Part shown: positions 1-9,348 of the stretch, one piece after another
How positions within the stretch are numbered: position 1 is the stretch's first letter
How the letters are laid out: every line of letters begins with the position of its first letter
Assembly (NCBI GenBank): GCA_000310025.1
Contig: FN649729.1
Location: 4,148,204-4,175,650 of the forward strand
Direction: 5' to 3'
DNA from: Ectocarpus siliculosus
Taxonomy: Eukaryota > Sar > Phaeophyceae > Ectocarpales > Ectocarpaceae
Length of the DNA: 27,447 nt
Position numbers and translations under genes: made by a program
The notes under the pieces: model-generated
Seen by the model: only the letters and a program-made list of their open reading frames with translations
Databases searched by the model: none
What the model was told of the DNA's origin: nothing

Positions 1-375
1 TTTTTTTGCCCCGCGCCACCCGAAAAATTGGCCAAAATCCCGTTTTTTTGGGGCCCTTGGAAGGGGGGGGGGGTTTTTCCCGGGGGGTTTCCCCGAGGCC
101 CGTTCAACAAAGGGTTGAAAGGGGAAGGCGGGGGTTTCCCGGGGTTTTTTAATTTGGAAACAACATTTTTTTGGCAGTTTGGGCCGGTTTTGATTTTTGT
201 TTTTAGGGGGAAAACCTTTTTTAAAATTGCCTTTTTCCTTTTTTTTTTTGGTCCCCCCCTTAGAAAGGTCCGGGGGAAACCCGGGCGGTTCCGTCCCGGT
301 TTTGTGGGGATGGGAATTAAAGGGTTTAAGGATTCGGGCATCCCGGATTTTTGGTCCCCCCCCCCCCCCCCCCCC
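1..375. other. Low-quality contig edge running into a poly-C tract
   Basis: This stretch is almost entirely stretched homopolymer runs (G, C, T and A runs of 4-13) and ends in a run of about 17 C at 358-375. Ordinary complex sequence starts right after it. The texture is the same as 14991-15246, which can be shown to be a corrupted re-read of neighbouring DNA. I therefore read this as the poor-quality end of a sequencing read that passed through poly-C. The open frames in it, including one of about 160 codons, should not be annotated as genes. Its true counterpart would lie to the left of this window. Confidence 0.7.
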
Positions 376-1060
376 TATAAAGCTGATTTTGTGCTAGATC
401 CAAGTTGTTTCGTTTGGTTCTGCGAAACGCCATCCCTGTTTACAACGCTTTTTTTTTGTGAGGAAGGAACCTTGCGTAGCCCTATGTCAATGGCCGCAAC
501 GACGAGACGAAAGTGACGGTGTAGCTTCTTGTTGTGTTGTATGCTACGGCCCATAGAAGGAACCCCGAGACAACCAAGCTTGAGATTTCTGAGGGCGGTG
601 ACGTCATACAATTGTACAGGCATTCACTGATGTATTCAGTAATGTGGTGTTCGCAGAAGATGTGAATATCGGGGTTTTTGTACCAAGACGCAAGGAACGA
701 TGCGAACGATGCGGACTTGCGAACGCATATCAGTGTACTGACAGTAGGACGATGTTGGTGGTGAGAACCCTGCGATGATGCTCGCATGATAAATTTTTCC
801 GGATGGTTTTGATATCTAGAAATTTATTAAATTATTGTTTTCAATAATATAGTCTTCAATAAAGAACGGTTGTTTTTGTTCCAGATCAAGAGATTAGAGT
901 TAAACTGGTTTGTTCTTAACTGAGAGGAATCCTCGACACACCCGGAGGATGTTTTTTTAAACGGACAAGATTAACCTTTTCCTTCCCAGCCACGGCATGC
1001 CCTCGCGTGCCCCCCCACTGCTGTCCGAATATCTGTTTGTGTGCGATGACCAAAGAACGT
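376..1060. other. Intergenic DNA, no supported feature
   Basis: Good-quality sequence with no convincing coding frame on either strand. The short frames are overlapping and of mixed composition. An AT-rich patch lies around 785-900. I see no RNA gene or intact mobile element. Confidence 0.5.
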
Positions 1061-1061
1061 G

Positions 1062-1622
1062 TTGGTAGATGGACACTGATTTTGTCCGCGGTTGAGAATA
1101 CGCATTCAAGAAAACACCTTTGAGCGCAATCACGCCTGATAAACCTGCCCCGCGTTCCTTTCCATTTCCAGCAAGTGACGATATGGAGCTTGGATGGAGG
1201 AACAAGAGAGGCCTTCCAGCTTCTTCTGTGGCATTTGTCGGAGACAATTGATACGGAGACTTTCGCAGCGCCAGTCATTTGATGTAACGGATGGTTTTTG
1301 TTGCTGAGTGGTGTACCTTTGGTGGACGGACACTGATTTTGTCCGCGGATGGATGAGAACACGTGTGTCCCCAAGAAACCACATTTGGAGCGTGATCACA
1401 CCTGATAAACCAGCCCCATACCGACCTTGTCTACGTTTCTACTTTTTCAGCAAGTGACGATATGGAGCTTGACTGAGAAGCAAGAGAGCACTGCCAGCTT
1501 CTTCTGCGGCATTTGTCGGAGAAATTTGATGGCGGAGACCGCGATGAGTCGTTTTCGCAGCGTCTGCAATTTGATGTAACGGATAATGATTTTGTTGCTG
1601 AGTACCAGTACCTTCGGGGCAT
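1062..1622. repeat. Diverged tandem duplication, two units of about 260-290 bp
   Basis: Copy A (about 1062-1318) and copy B (about 1319-1622) share the same blocks in the same order. They are a block with ACTGATTTTGTCCGCGG (1073 and 1330), a CAGCAAGTGACGATATGGAG block (1169 and 1448), a GCATTTGTCGGAGA block, and a TTTGATGTAACGGAT block (1278 and 1570) followed by TTTTGTTGCTGAGT. The spacing between matching blocks grows from 257 to about 292 bp, so the copies have gained indels. Minus-strand frames cross both units but the matching peptides fall in different frames, so conservation is at DNA level. It may be part of a transposon or simply a local duplication; no terminal repeats were seen. 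Confidence 0.75.
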
Positions 1623-2040
1623 TCTGTCGCTTCGATTTTTTCAGCAACCATGCGTGACAGTGCTTTCACTCTCAGTGTGACCTGGTACTCGAAGTGTAGC
1701 ATGGCCACCGCTATGTCACCGTGTGGTTTGATTGATGCCATGTGGCAGGCGTTGGTCATGCCTGTCGCCACCAAGAACCAAAAACACCACGCTTGACGGG
1801 GTGGATATGTTTCTCTTGTTTCGTTTGTTGCCTTCTTCGTGTGGCGCTTCGCAGCCGTGACGTTCTCAGAACTGTGCATGTGTGGTGACGTGGGACCGGG
1901 AGCGAGGAAGATTCTTCTCGTAAATCGTTTTTGAATTGTGGAAGTGAATGCTCAGGGTAGCGATGGTGACCCGTACACAACTGGTCACAACGCCTGGCCT
2001 ACTCGGTAGGGAGACTGGTCAGGTGTTTTGCCAGATCAGT
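1623..2040. other. Intergenic DNA, no supported feature
   Basis: A minus-strand open frame of about 146 codons crosses this stretch and the second tandem unit. It has no recognisable domain, and its downstream half is in repeat DNA, so I do not call it a gene. Confidence 0.4.
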
Positions 2041-2044
2041 TCCT

Positions 2045-2835
2045 CCTTTCGCAATACCATTGATAAATTGTTTGTGGACCCCTGACGCAAGGCGCTCGTT
2101 CATGCTTGCTCAGAGAAATTGGCCACCGTTGCTGGAACCACTCCATCTGTTGGTTCTCATCTCAGCCCATCAACAGGCAATACCACTGAACTCGCTCCAG
2201 GAATACCGCCCTATATGAAGTTGGGCCCTCCCTTCATTGATGTCGAAATCATATCCCGCGTTGCTGTTGCGACTACTAGGCATTAAGGCGCGACGCATAG
2301 CCTAATCGACGTCTGCCGACGTTTCGGCGATGTAAACAAGGGCAAGGACAAAATACCACCAGCAGACTATCCGTGTGGGCAGGTCAAGTTGCTGTTTCCT
2401 GTGATGAGTACACGTTCAAGCTTGCCTCCAGTTTTGCATGCAGTCTTCTGCTGGAAGAACAGCGTCGTCTACGTGTTATTATCTACCGTTCGGTTGAACC
2501 ACGCTCTGGTGAAATCGGTTTGCTGAAGCCCCCTTTGAGGTTGAGTTTCGGTTCCCACTAAAAGACACGACTGTTCAATCCCGTCGTGCCCACTATTTTT
2601 GTTAACCAGCAATCTCCACAAGGTACCCACATTGTTGCGGCAGATTTGATTCGCACTTGCTGTCGACGAACTGCTAAAGGTTGGCAACGACTTCCAATTT
2701 TGAATTTCGCTCAGGTTGTCGAGCTCGTGGGACTTTTGAAGACGTGGTGCAGCTAATAAAATAACACACTCAGAAGCCTGTTAACAACACGCTCAGAAGC
2801 CTGCTAAGAAGAAAAAATCGACTCGCCGCTGAGTT
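2045..2835 (+). pseudogene. Degraded coding remnant, family unknown
   Basis: One plus-strand frame reads with protein-like composition from about 2045 to 2523, interrupted by in-frame stops near 2081 (TGA) and 2284 (TAA). Coding-like stretches then continue in the other two frames (about 2373-2561, 2500-2590 and 2590-2755), as if frameshifts had accumulated. The end holds a lysine-rich tail (AKKKKSTRR before a stop near 2830). No motif identifies the parent gene; a transposon or viral insertion is possible, but that is a guess. A 23-bp direct repeat (AACAC[A/G]CTCAGAAGCCTG) lies at 2763 and 2786. Confidence 0.35.
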
Positions 2836-2844
2836 GGGTTCCGT

Positions 2845-3754
2845 TTTTACACCTTGAAGTCTCGAGAACACAAAGAAAACGGTTCATACAAGGGGGAGGG
2901 GGCGTGGTAGAAGTAACCTTAACAAAGGTCGGTTCTCCCCCACGTCCATCGAGCAAGATTCCCTCTCTTTGTCCTATGTTGAGGCGCTAAACGTAGTCTA
3001 TTTTCTCAGGGTGCACCCTGCAGCTGCTTTGTCCGGTGGGCTGTGGTTGATTTGTAGAACCTTCGCAAAAGGTATGCAACAGATGAGTGCATTGTAGACA
3101 ACCGCCGCATAATAGTGAAAAGATGCGGACGACACTGTTTTTTTACCGAGCAGATACTCTGAAAGTATCAATACACACAATACTAGAAAGAACATTCTTG
3201 AAAATTCCCTACATGGTAAAAGCCCTTACCGAAAAAATTGAAAATTGACAACCTTCGGTCAGTGCTGTCCTTTGGCTAATTCAAGCAAACCGCCATGCCC
3301 TCCATCCCCCAAAAAGAAAAGACTCACATACAACTCTAGGCGTTTTCGTGGCCGACACACGAAAATATTAAAGAAAAGTCCAGGGAGAAGGGCCTCCGCT
3401 CCCGTCGGGAAAAAAAAGGTCTACAAAAGCACTTCGGCCTCTCCCCACCGCATACAATAAATACCCATTCGAAACCAGCGTAACCTCGCGCATCACAAAC
3501 ACACACACACCATCATCACACCCTTGTATCGTACTCATTCCCCAATTTCCAGCAGCCACGTAACTATGGCAAGCTTGCCTCCGCCGCTCCTAAAGGTTGC
3601 GAGAGCCCTCTCCTCTCCCCCCTCCTCCTCTTTGTCGCCTATGTAGAAAGGGTCTATTCTTTGTGACGGCTCTTTGGGTGAGATTTTCGTGCATGGGTGC
3701 AACCGTGTGCCAAGCTCATAAAACTAAGCGAATGCCCAGCTGGTCGTCCTCGTC
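2845..3754 (-). other. Probable 3' UTR of the Sds3-like gene
   Basis: The stretch follows the stop codon of the minus-strand gene at 3755. A minus-strand TGTAA, the motif used near poly(A) sites in brown algae and some other algae, lies at 2851-2847, about 900 bases past the stop. Brown algal 3' UTRs are known to be unusually long, so this fits, but the end is not proved. There is a short CA repeat at about 3498-3511 and no convincing gene on either strand. Confidence 0.35.
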
Positions 3755-6700
3755 TCATGCAACGCTACTCTTTGCTTCTGCACGAGCAACCGTCAGCCGT
3801 CCGGTGCTGATGTGCTCAACAAAGATGCGAGTCTTGACACCTCCGTACAGAGACAGAAACACCTGCGGTGCCATGTGGGACGGATTACACAGAGGGGGGG
3901 AAGCCATGTGTCAGCAGTTTTGATGCAAAGCACGATGGCATTGTGGTTCATATTTTGAATAGAAGGTAGTATTTTTGAAGGCATGCGAGACGCACACACC
4001 TGCCGTGGTGTACTGGCCGGCTGGGCCGAGGCAAATAGTCCAGACAGCAATGACGGTGTACCAACCTGGAGCTGGATACAACATAAACTCGGGGCACAAA
4101 CCATAAATGACCTCATAAGAATCCAGAAGGAGCAGGATCCAAAAGACGCACTACTTGTACTTCGTATATTCGGCTACGGAACGCAGCACATGCAAGAGAA
4201 CGTACGGATCTAACGGACTTCTATAAAAGTTAGTGGCGGGGTTCGAATCCCCAGGCTGCACTTGAGGTGGTGTTTTTCCTGACTGGGACCCTGGATTACT
4301 CTTGGCTAGAGTGTACCCACCATCTTGGGCTTGACGACGGTGATCTCTCCGTGGAACTCTTCTCCCGTCACGCGCGACTTCACCACCACCGGGTCCCCCC
4401 TCACGAACGTTACGCCCCGCACGCGGAAAGAGTCCTGCAATACGGTTACCTTCGTCCAGTGGGAGTTGTCTGGCGTAGCGTACCGTCACGTCGCGGTGGG
4501 GATGGGGGTCGGGTTTGGGCTAAGAGCTACAGGAGTAGTTTTGCCTGACGCGCTTGGGTTGATTCAGAATACGGTTATGCAATACGGCTATGAAATGCGG
4601 TAGGTGACGTTCGTCCCGTGGGAGCCGTCTGGCGACGTGGGGGTGGGGTTGTGGGTCGGTTTGTGTCGAGAACCAAAATCGTAGTTTGCCTGAAACGTTT
4701 GTAGTGTGAAGCAGTAGTGGTGCTAAGGCTGTCGTTACGACAATGTCTGGAGTCACGCTAGGGCCAAAGTGGTCCGATATCGTGCGAAAGGCGAAAGATG
4801 ACACTTCGACAACCGAAGGTGAACGTACGCCGGGGTGGGGACCCCGGAAAACAGCACAAGACACACATGCGGGCGTAGAGGCCGACACTGGTGGGGACGA
4901 TAACCGAGCATACACATACAGCGCGGGGGCTGAGGGGGGCGGACAACAGCAGAATTAAAACTGATGTCGAACGACGACGCCTCAAGCAGGGAGCAGTTGG
5001 CTCTGCAGAAGGCTCGGAGATGATATATGCAACACGCCCTACAAAAACAGAGACCGCAAACGAGACGCAAGAAAAAGAACAATCGCCCCCGTGCAGAACG
5101 GTTGCAGGTCGGACCGAAACGACGACAAAAACGATTCCATGGTAACGGACGTTGGGCAAAGCGTAGCTACAGCAAGTTAGCGATGCTGCCGTGGTGCTCC
5201 GCGGATCGGCCACGTTCTCAAGACGATCTACCGCATGCCGAACCCCCTTCGTTTCAGAATAGTCACCGCCACTTCTCACCAAATGCGCTCCCCGTGGTAG
5301 GGCCCTCCGCGGTCATGAAGGGAATCCTCGAGTGCAACTGCTCCAAATGCACGTACCTGGCGAGTACTCGTGCTGAACGACTGATGCCTCGAGGTAGCAC
5401 GTTGACCAATCATATGGCTACAGTCTAGGCACTTACCCTCCCTCTCCTTCATGTACTACCGTCTGTCGGGTGCGGCCTACAAAACTCGCTCTACGTACGG
5501 GTTACGCCGTTCTACATTGCCGTTCCTGCCGTAGTTGCGGCACTCACTGTAGGTGGAGAGGTAGTTCTTCGCGCGGTCCCTCCAGTCTGTGATGATTGCT
5601 TGAAAGTCTCGTCGCATTTCGATGTCCGACAGGGCCACCGTGCGAACGCGCCGCGCCTCCACTTTTGCCAGGACTGTCAGGTCGTCGATGCGATGGCATT
5701 AACATTTAACAATTGCGTGTTGAATTGCCATACGGCCACCGCAAAACACAGACAAGTACTACTTATTAAGCGGCTCCATTGACAGTCCGAAAAGTAGAAA
5801 TATGGAAACCAATTCTGCAGCAGCTACGCATGTGTGAGTGAGTAAGGGTGGAGATCTTGCGAGTAGACATCGTTCAGTACACAAGAGGCAAGATCTGGAG
5901 GAAGGCTTCATGGAAGCCACCGTCCGTGTTGGAGAACACCTTTGACAGCACGATAAAAAACACTCATTTGTGACAAGCACCAGTTGGAATCACTGACAAA
6001 TCAGCGTACAGAATAAATAAGCCACTCCAGCAGGGTATCTCCCCCACTCATTGCAAATATTTCACCACATCCCCTTCGACTGCTGTGGTACTATCTCGAA
6101 CGGCCTCTTAATGATTGAGTGTCCTTTTAGTGATTGTATGCATATTTCAATAAACACCTCTCACCAGCTTCGGGCGTAATCTTCTCGAACCGCCGTTCCG
6201 GCATCAGCCTTGCCCGCTTCTTCCCCAACAGCAAGCCCCCGCTCCCACCACCTCCGGCCTTGTCCTTGACACCTCCCCCCTCCCCGCCTACCTCTGACGC
6301 AATGCCACTGCTCGCCGCTGCCGAGCGCCCCAGGAAGACGTACAGGAGGGAAGTTTTATCGCCGAGGTTAGGTCACGGCACCGCATAATTGTACACACAA
6401 GGCGTTTGCTGTTGGCGGGCGGGGGGAGACGCGTTCTCCCCCCTCGTTGCTTGCCTGATAATATAAGGTCATCAGCGAAGACGCGCTTGTTTCGAGAATT
6501 ATGGCGCCTTTTGATAGTGCCAACGCCGGCGCTGGGGGCGTAAGTACCCCCATATGACCATGTCTCACCAACGGGGGTTATGAGGTTGTGCTAATCCTCT
6601 CCCCCTCCCACCCTTGCGCGGAGTTCGTGGTGATGGCACGCTCTGCTGGGGCAGCGACACCTGGCACATTTCAGTAAACCTTGGCATGATGCGATCGCGC

Positions 6701-9005
6701 TCACCTCTAGCAGGGTTGGGCGAGACTAGCCCCCCGTCCATCCTGGCCTTTCTGATGCGCTGATGCACGTCATCCAACAGATCGTCCTGGGTACGCTCCA
6801 AGTCCACCTGCGTAGCGCCGGCCAGTCCATTTGAAGCGTGGCAGCATAGATGGAGGGATGGGCAAGACGTCAATCGGCACCGGGTGTGACAAAAGCGTGG
6901 CCGGTATGAGCGAAGACATGTAGTTGCCATGTTATGTAGCGTTATCGGCCGGCCCGCCGATATTGTCGGCCTAGTCGGCAATGAAAAGCCTCCTAAGGCA
7001 CAACTTGCCACTGCCCCCAAACGCCCGCTTGGTTGCATCTGAACCCCCCTCCGGCACAAAAAAAAACTGTGCGACACCTCACATACTTATGCATTGCATG
7101 TTACCGCCACAGACGCCAGGCCAGGAGCCATGGCGAGACAGCGCAAGCGGGAACGAACAAATGCTCGCCCTTGAAGACAGCAGTGATACCATAATTAACA
7201 TAGGGTCCTACCTTCGTCTGGACGTTCGAATCGCGCGCCTCAGCGCTCCCCAGCTCTTCGATATTCGTGATGGTCAGCTCTGAGTTGCACTTGGCGCTTT
7301 CGAGCCGCGAGCGCTTTAGCTTCCCCTGGATTTCAATATCGGCCTTCATCTTCGGGTGATTTCCTGTTGAAACGAATTTTGCGGGCAGAGCAAGGCAGAG
7401 GACAAAAAAGGGTAGCGCCTGTAAGAGAAGTTGGGTAAGAATAAACACTTGCTTACAACTAGTTGTTTTTCGACGGGCTACAAAAATACCACCACCCTCT
7501 CGACCCCCATTTATTCCGCTCACGCTCCAGGTTAGACTCAGAGGAGATGATGCTTACAAGTCGTGCTTCTACAAAGTAGAAGTAGTAATCTACCAACTCC
7601 GCATAAGCATGGCTTCAATACATGGATCGACAGGGGGTCCTGGGGGGGAGTTCGCAGGGCGGTCTTATGCATAGCACCCACAACAAGTTTTCATTACCAG
7701 AGCGGCGGTTGTGTAGGCTCACACAGAGATAAACGGACACATGGGTGGGTACACATGCCAAGTTGCTCCGGCAGATGCATGCCACTACTCGTTTCCGTTT
7801 TATTTTTTTCTTTGGAGAAACAAGTTTACACGTACAGCAAGTATCCCGATTATGTGTAATGTTGGTACCGCGGGTAAGTCAAAGATGGTGTCAGCAAGCA
7901 CTCCCCGACCGCTGTATGTAGCACCAAGCAACCTGCCAGATACATCTCATGTGCTCGTGCGCGACATTATCGGTAAAGTGGTACATACTACTACACTTGC
8001 TGTGGTTGCTGGGCGCGTAAATCGCGGCAAAGGGTGTGTAGTTTTGAATAGACCGTTTTCTACCCATCACACTTAACACCCCGTCGTATCTACCGTATCG
8101 GTACTTTGGGCAAAGACAAGCCATGCGTGGAAACACAGACCGTAGATGCCTGCACACCACCGTCAAGCAACAGAAACCGCATCACACAGGCAATAGATCG
8201 CGGACGCGCTCCCGGCAGTCGGTCAACCGTCAACATCGACGTCGCCACACATACGTATGATATCAGCCCCCGTTTTAATGATGTTGGTGTGAGCAGCAGT
8301 TTGCCCGAGAATCAAGAGGCGACGGTCAAATACACAGCAAGTACGTTGGGGATCGAAACACGATGGGCCTCGAAACACGAGAGCGCAGGCGGCCTAGCAT
8401 CCTCTATTGTCGGCAAGCTCTGATCCCCAGCGGGCACTCAGTACCTGGGGAGCGGGAGGGCACTGCTGCTGCTGTACGCAGGCGAAACTGCCGCTGCCTG
8501 TTCAGGTGCCAGTGATGCATACACCCACGACCGTTCCGACATCCAAATGCTTTGAAGCCCGCTACACACACAGCAGTAGCAGCAGCAGCGGGAGGAGAAG
8601 CAGCAGCAGCAGCAAGTCTGCGCAGCACAGCAGCAACACGGTGCACCGCTTGCTGGCGCCTGGGTTCTCACCTGACTTGATATCCTCCGCGTTCTTGAGC
8701 AGCACCTCGTGCGCTAGCTTGAGTGCTGGCGAGACAGCGGGAGGCGGCGCAGCACCGTTCTCCTTTGGGCGCGATTGAGCCACCTCGTCCTCGACGTCCA
8801 TCTCAGAGCCCTCCGCCCTACTGGCCCCTTCCTTGCTGGTGCTGGTGCTGTTGGCGGGGGACATAGGTCGGGGCGAGGACGGCGACGAGGATGTTGGCGT
8901 GTTGGAGGCAGCACCGGCAGCAGCAGCAGCGCTCGCGGTGCTTTGTGCCTTGGCGGCCGCCTCTATGTTGGCGACGGTCTCCGTGGCTGCTGACAACACA
9001 TCCAT
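3755..9005 (-). CDS. SDS3: Sds3/SUDS3-family subunit of the Sin3 histone deacetylase complex (7 exons, 374 aa)
   Basis: Exons in transcript order: 9005-8672, 7363-7212, 6807-6705, 6317-6165, 5673-5548, 4469-4321 and 3862-3755. Each intron is GT-AG and phases 1,0,1,1,1,0 all match. Residues 1-100 are Ala/Ser/Pro-rich with an acidic patch (EMDVEDE). Residues about 100-187 are helical and charged, in the place of the Sds3 coiled coil (VDLERTQDDLLDDVHQRIRK resembles the family's KVELKENLIAELEEKKK segment). A Gly-rich linker follows. Residues 262-271 (LSDIEMRRDF) match the family's LTDEQI..DL motif. Residues about 295-365 match the C-terminal Tudor-like domain: FVRGDPVVV, EEFHGEITVV, then GGVKTRIFV and STGRLTV, equivalent to the family's strands ending in KMRIYLGQLQRG. 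Family members hold together the Sin3-HDAC corepressor in the nucleus. The start is the first in-frame ATG. Length is close to human SUDS3 (328). Identification is from memory of the family, without a search. Confidence 0.78.
3863..4320 (-). other. Intron 6 of the Sds3-like gene
   Basis: GTGGGT donor after codon ATG at 4321 and GCAG acceptor before 3862. Without this splice the reading frame stops at TAG within 12 bases of the donor, leaving the Tudor-like domain incomplete. With it, the missing last strands are restored in frame. A tRNA-like sequence lies on the opposite strand inside it. Confidence 0.7.
4183..4260 (+). pseudogene. tRNA-like sequence, Arg(TCT)-like but degenerate
   Basis: GGGGTTCGAATCCCC at 4238-4252 is an exact Pol III B-box (GGTTCGANTCC) inside a T-arm. 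GCAGC at 4183-4187 pairs with GCTGC at 4255-4259, giving a 78-base unit of tRNA size. GGACTTCTA at 4215-4223 resembles the anticodon arm of tRNA-Arg(TCT). However, the last two acceptor pairs, the D-stem and a regular seven-base anticodon loop cannot be formed. It is therefore more likely a tRNA pseudogene or the head of a tRNA-derived SINE than a working tRNA. Confidence 0.35.
4436..4720 (-). repeat. Tandem duplication covering the 5' end of exon 6
   Basis: Two diverged units of about 142 bp: 4436-4577 and 4578-4720. Shared blocks are TGCAATACGG (4436 and 4578), TTCGTCC (4451 and 4610), a GTGGGAG..GTCTGGCG block and TAGTTT(T)GCCTGA. On the minus strand the unit holds the 3' splice site and first 34 bases of exon 6 of the Sds3-like gene. 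The upstream copy keeps the acceptor (GCCAG before 4628) but reaches an in-frame TAG at 4590-4588, after 13 further codons. Confidence 0.7.
4743..5428 (+). other. Open frames antisense to intron 5, possible transposon fragment
   Basis: Within intron 5 of the Sds3-like gene the opposite strand carries a 71-codon frame (4743-4958) with an even, polar composition. A basic frame of up to 133 codons (5027-5428) follows and ends in CNCSKC followed 22 residues later by a His (LTNHM). A C-x-C-x2-C...H arrangement occurs in zinc-binding segments of several eukaryotic DNA transposases, so a transposon remnant is possible. No transposase core or terminal repeats were found. It could also be chance open frames in GC-rich DNA. 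Confidence 0.25.
5674..8671 (-). other. Introns 1-4 of the Sds3-like gene
   Basis: Intron 1 is 8671-7364, intron 2 7211-6808, intron 3 6704-6318 and intron 4 6164-5674. All have GT donors (GTGAGA, GTAGGA, GTGAGC, GTGAGA) and AG acceptors. Apart from a CAG/CTG-rich tract at about 8571-8636, just inside the first donor, I see no RNA gene, repeat element or further exon in them. Confidence 0.6.
8571..8636. repeat. Imperfect CAG/CTG trinucleotide tract in intron 1
   Basis: Interrupted AGC/CAG units, the longest pure run being five units near 8599-8613. It starts about 35 bases past the exon 1 donor of the Sds3-like gene. Read on the transcript strand it is a CUG-rich tract. Confidence 0.8.
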
Positions 9006-9348
9006 CTTTCTGTTGTGCGGGCGGTAGCACACCGTCGTGGCGTGCTGGCGGTGGTGTGGTGAGGAGACGGCCTCTTTCCCGCTGGTTGAGAGGAAACAGC
9101 TGATTGAGCGAGGCAGCCAGCGCCCTGTTCGAAGTGCCCAGCTGGAAACCCTCTAGGTTTGAACGGCGTCATACAGGGGAGGGTGAAGTACCTACATACT
9201 ATAATTTTCATAGTACTGTCCCCCCCCCTGCCTCTCGCCTACTCCCCTCACACAGCCCCCGGATTCGCGACCTGCTCTTTTCGCACCCTTTCACACCCGC
9301 TGCTGCAGCTGTACCGTTAACGAACACCGAGCGATCACTCACGATATC
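9006..9348. promoter_or_regulatory. Divergent promoter region between the Sds3-like and Pol-beta-lyase-like genes
   Basis: Only 343 bp separate the two start codons, which face away from each other, so both promoters and both 5' UTRs must fit here unless there are upstream noncoding exons. An AT-rich TATA-like patch (ACTATAATTTTC, about 9197-9208) is followed by a pyrimidine-rich stretch (9213-9300) leading to the plus-strand ATG. No known factor site was recognised. Confidence 0.55.

Noticed and set aside
28-516. Open frame of about 160 codons at the left edge
   Set aside because: It is made almost entirely of stretched homopolymers in low-quality sequence; Pro/Gly/Phe runs are by-products of G, C and T runs.
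8407-8778. Plus-strand frame rich in Ser over the CAG tract
   Set aside because: It overlaps exon 1 and intron 1 of the Sds3-like gene on the other strand, and its Ser run is the trinucleotide repeat.
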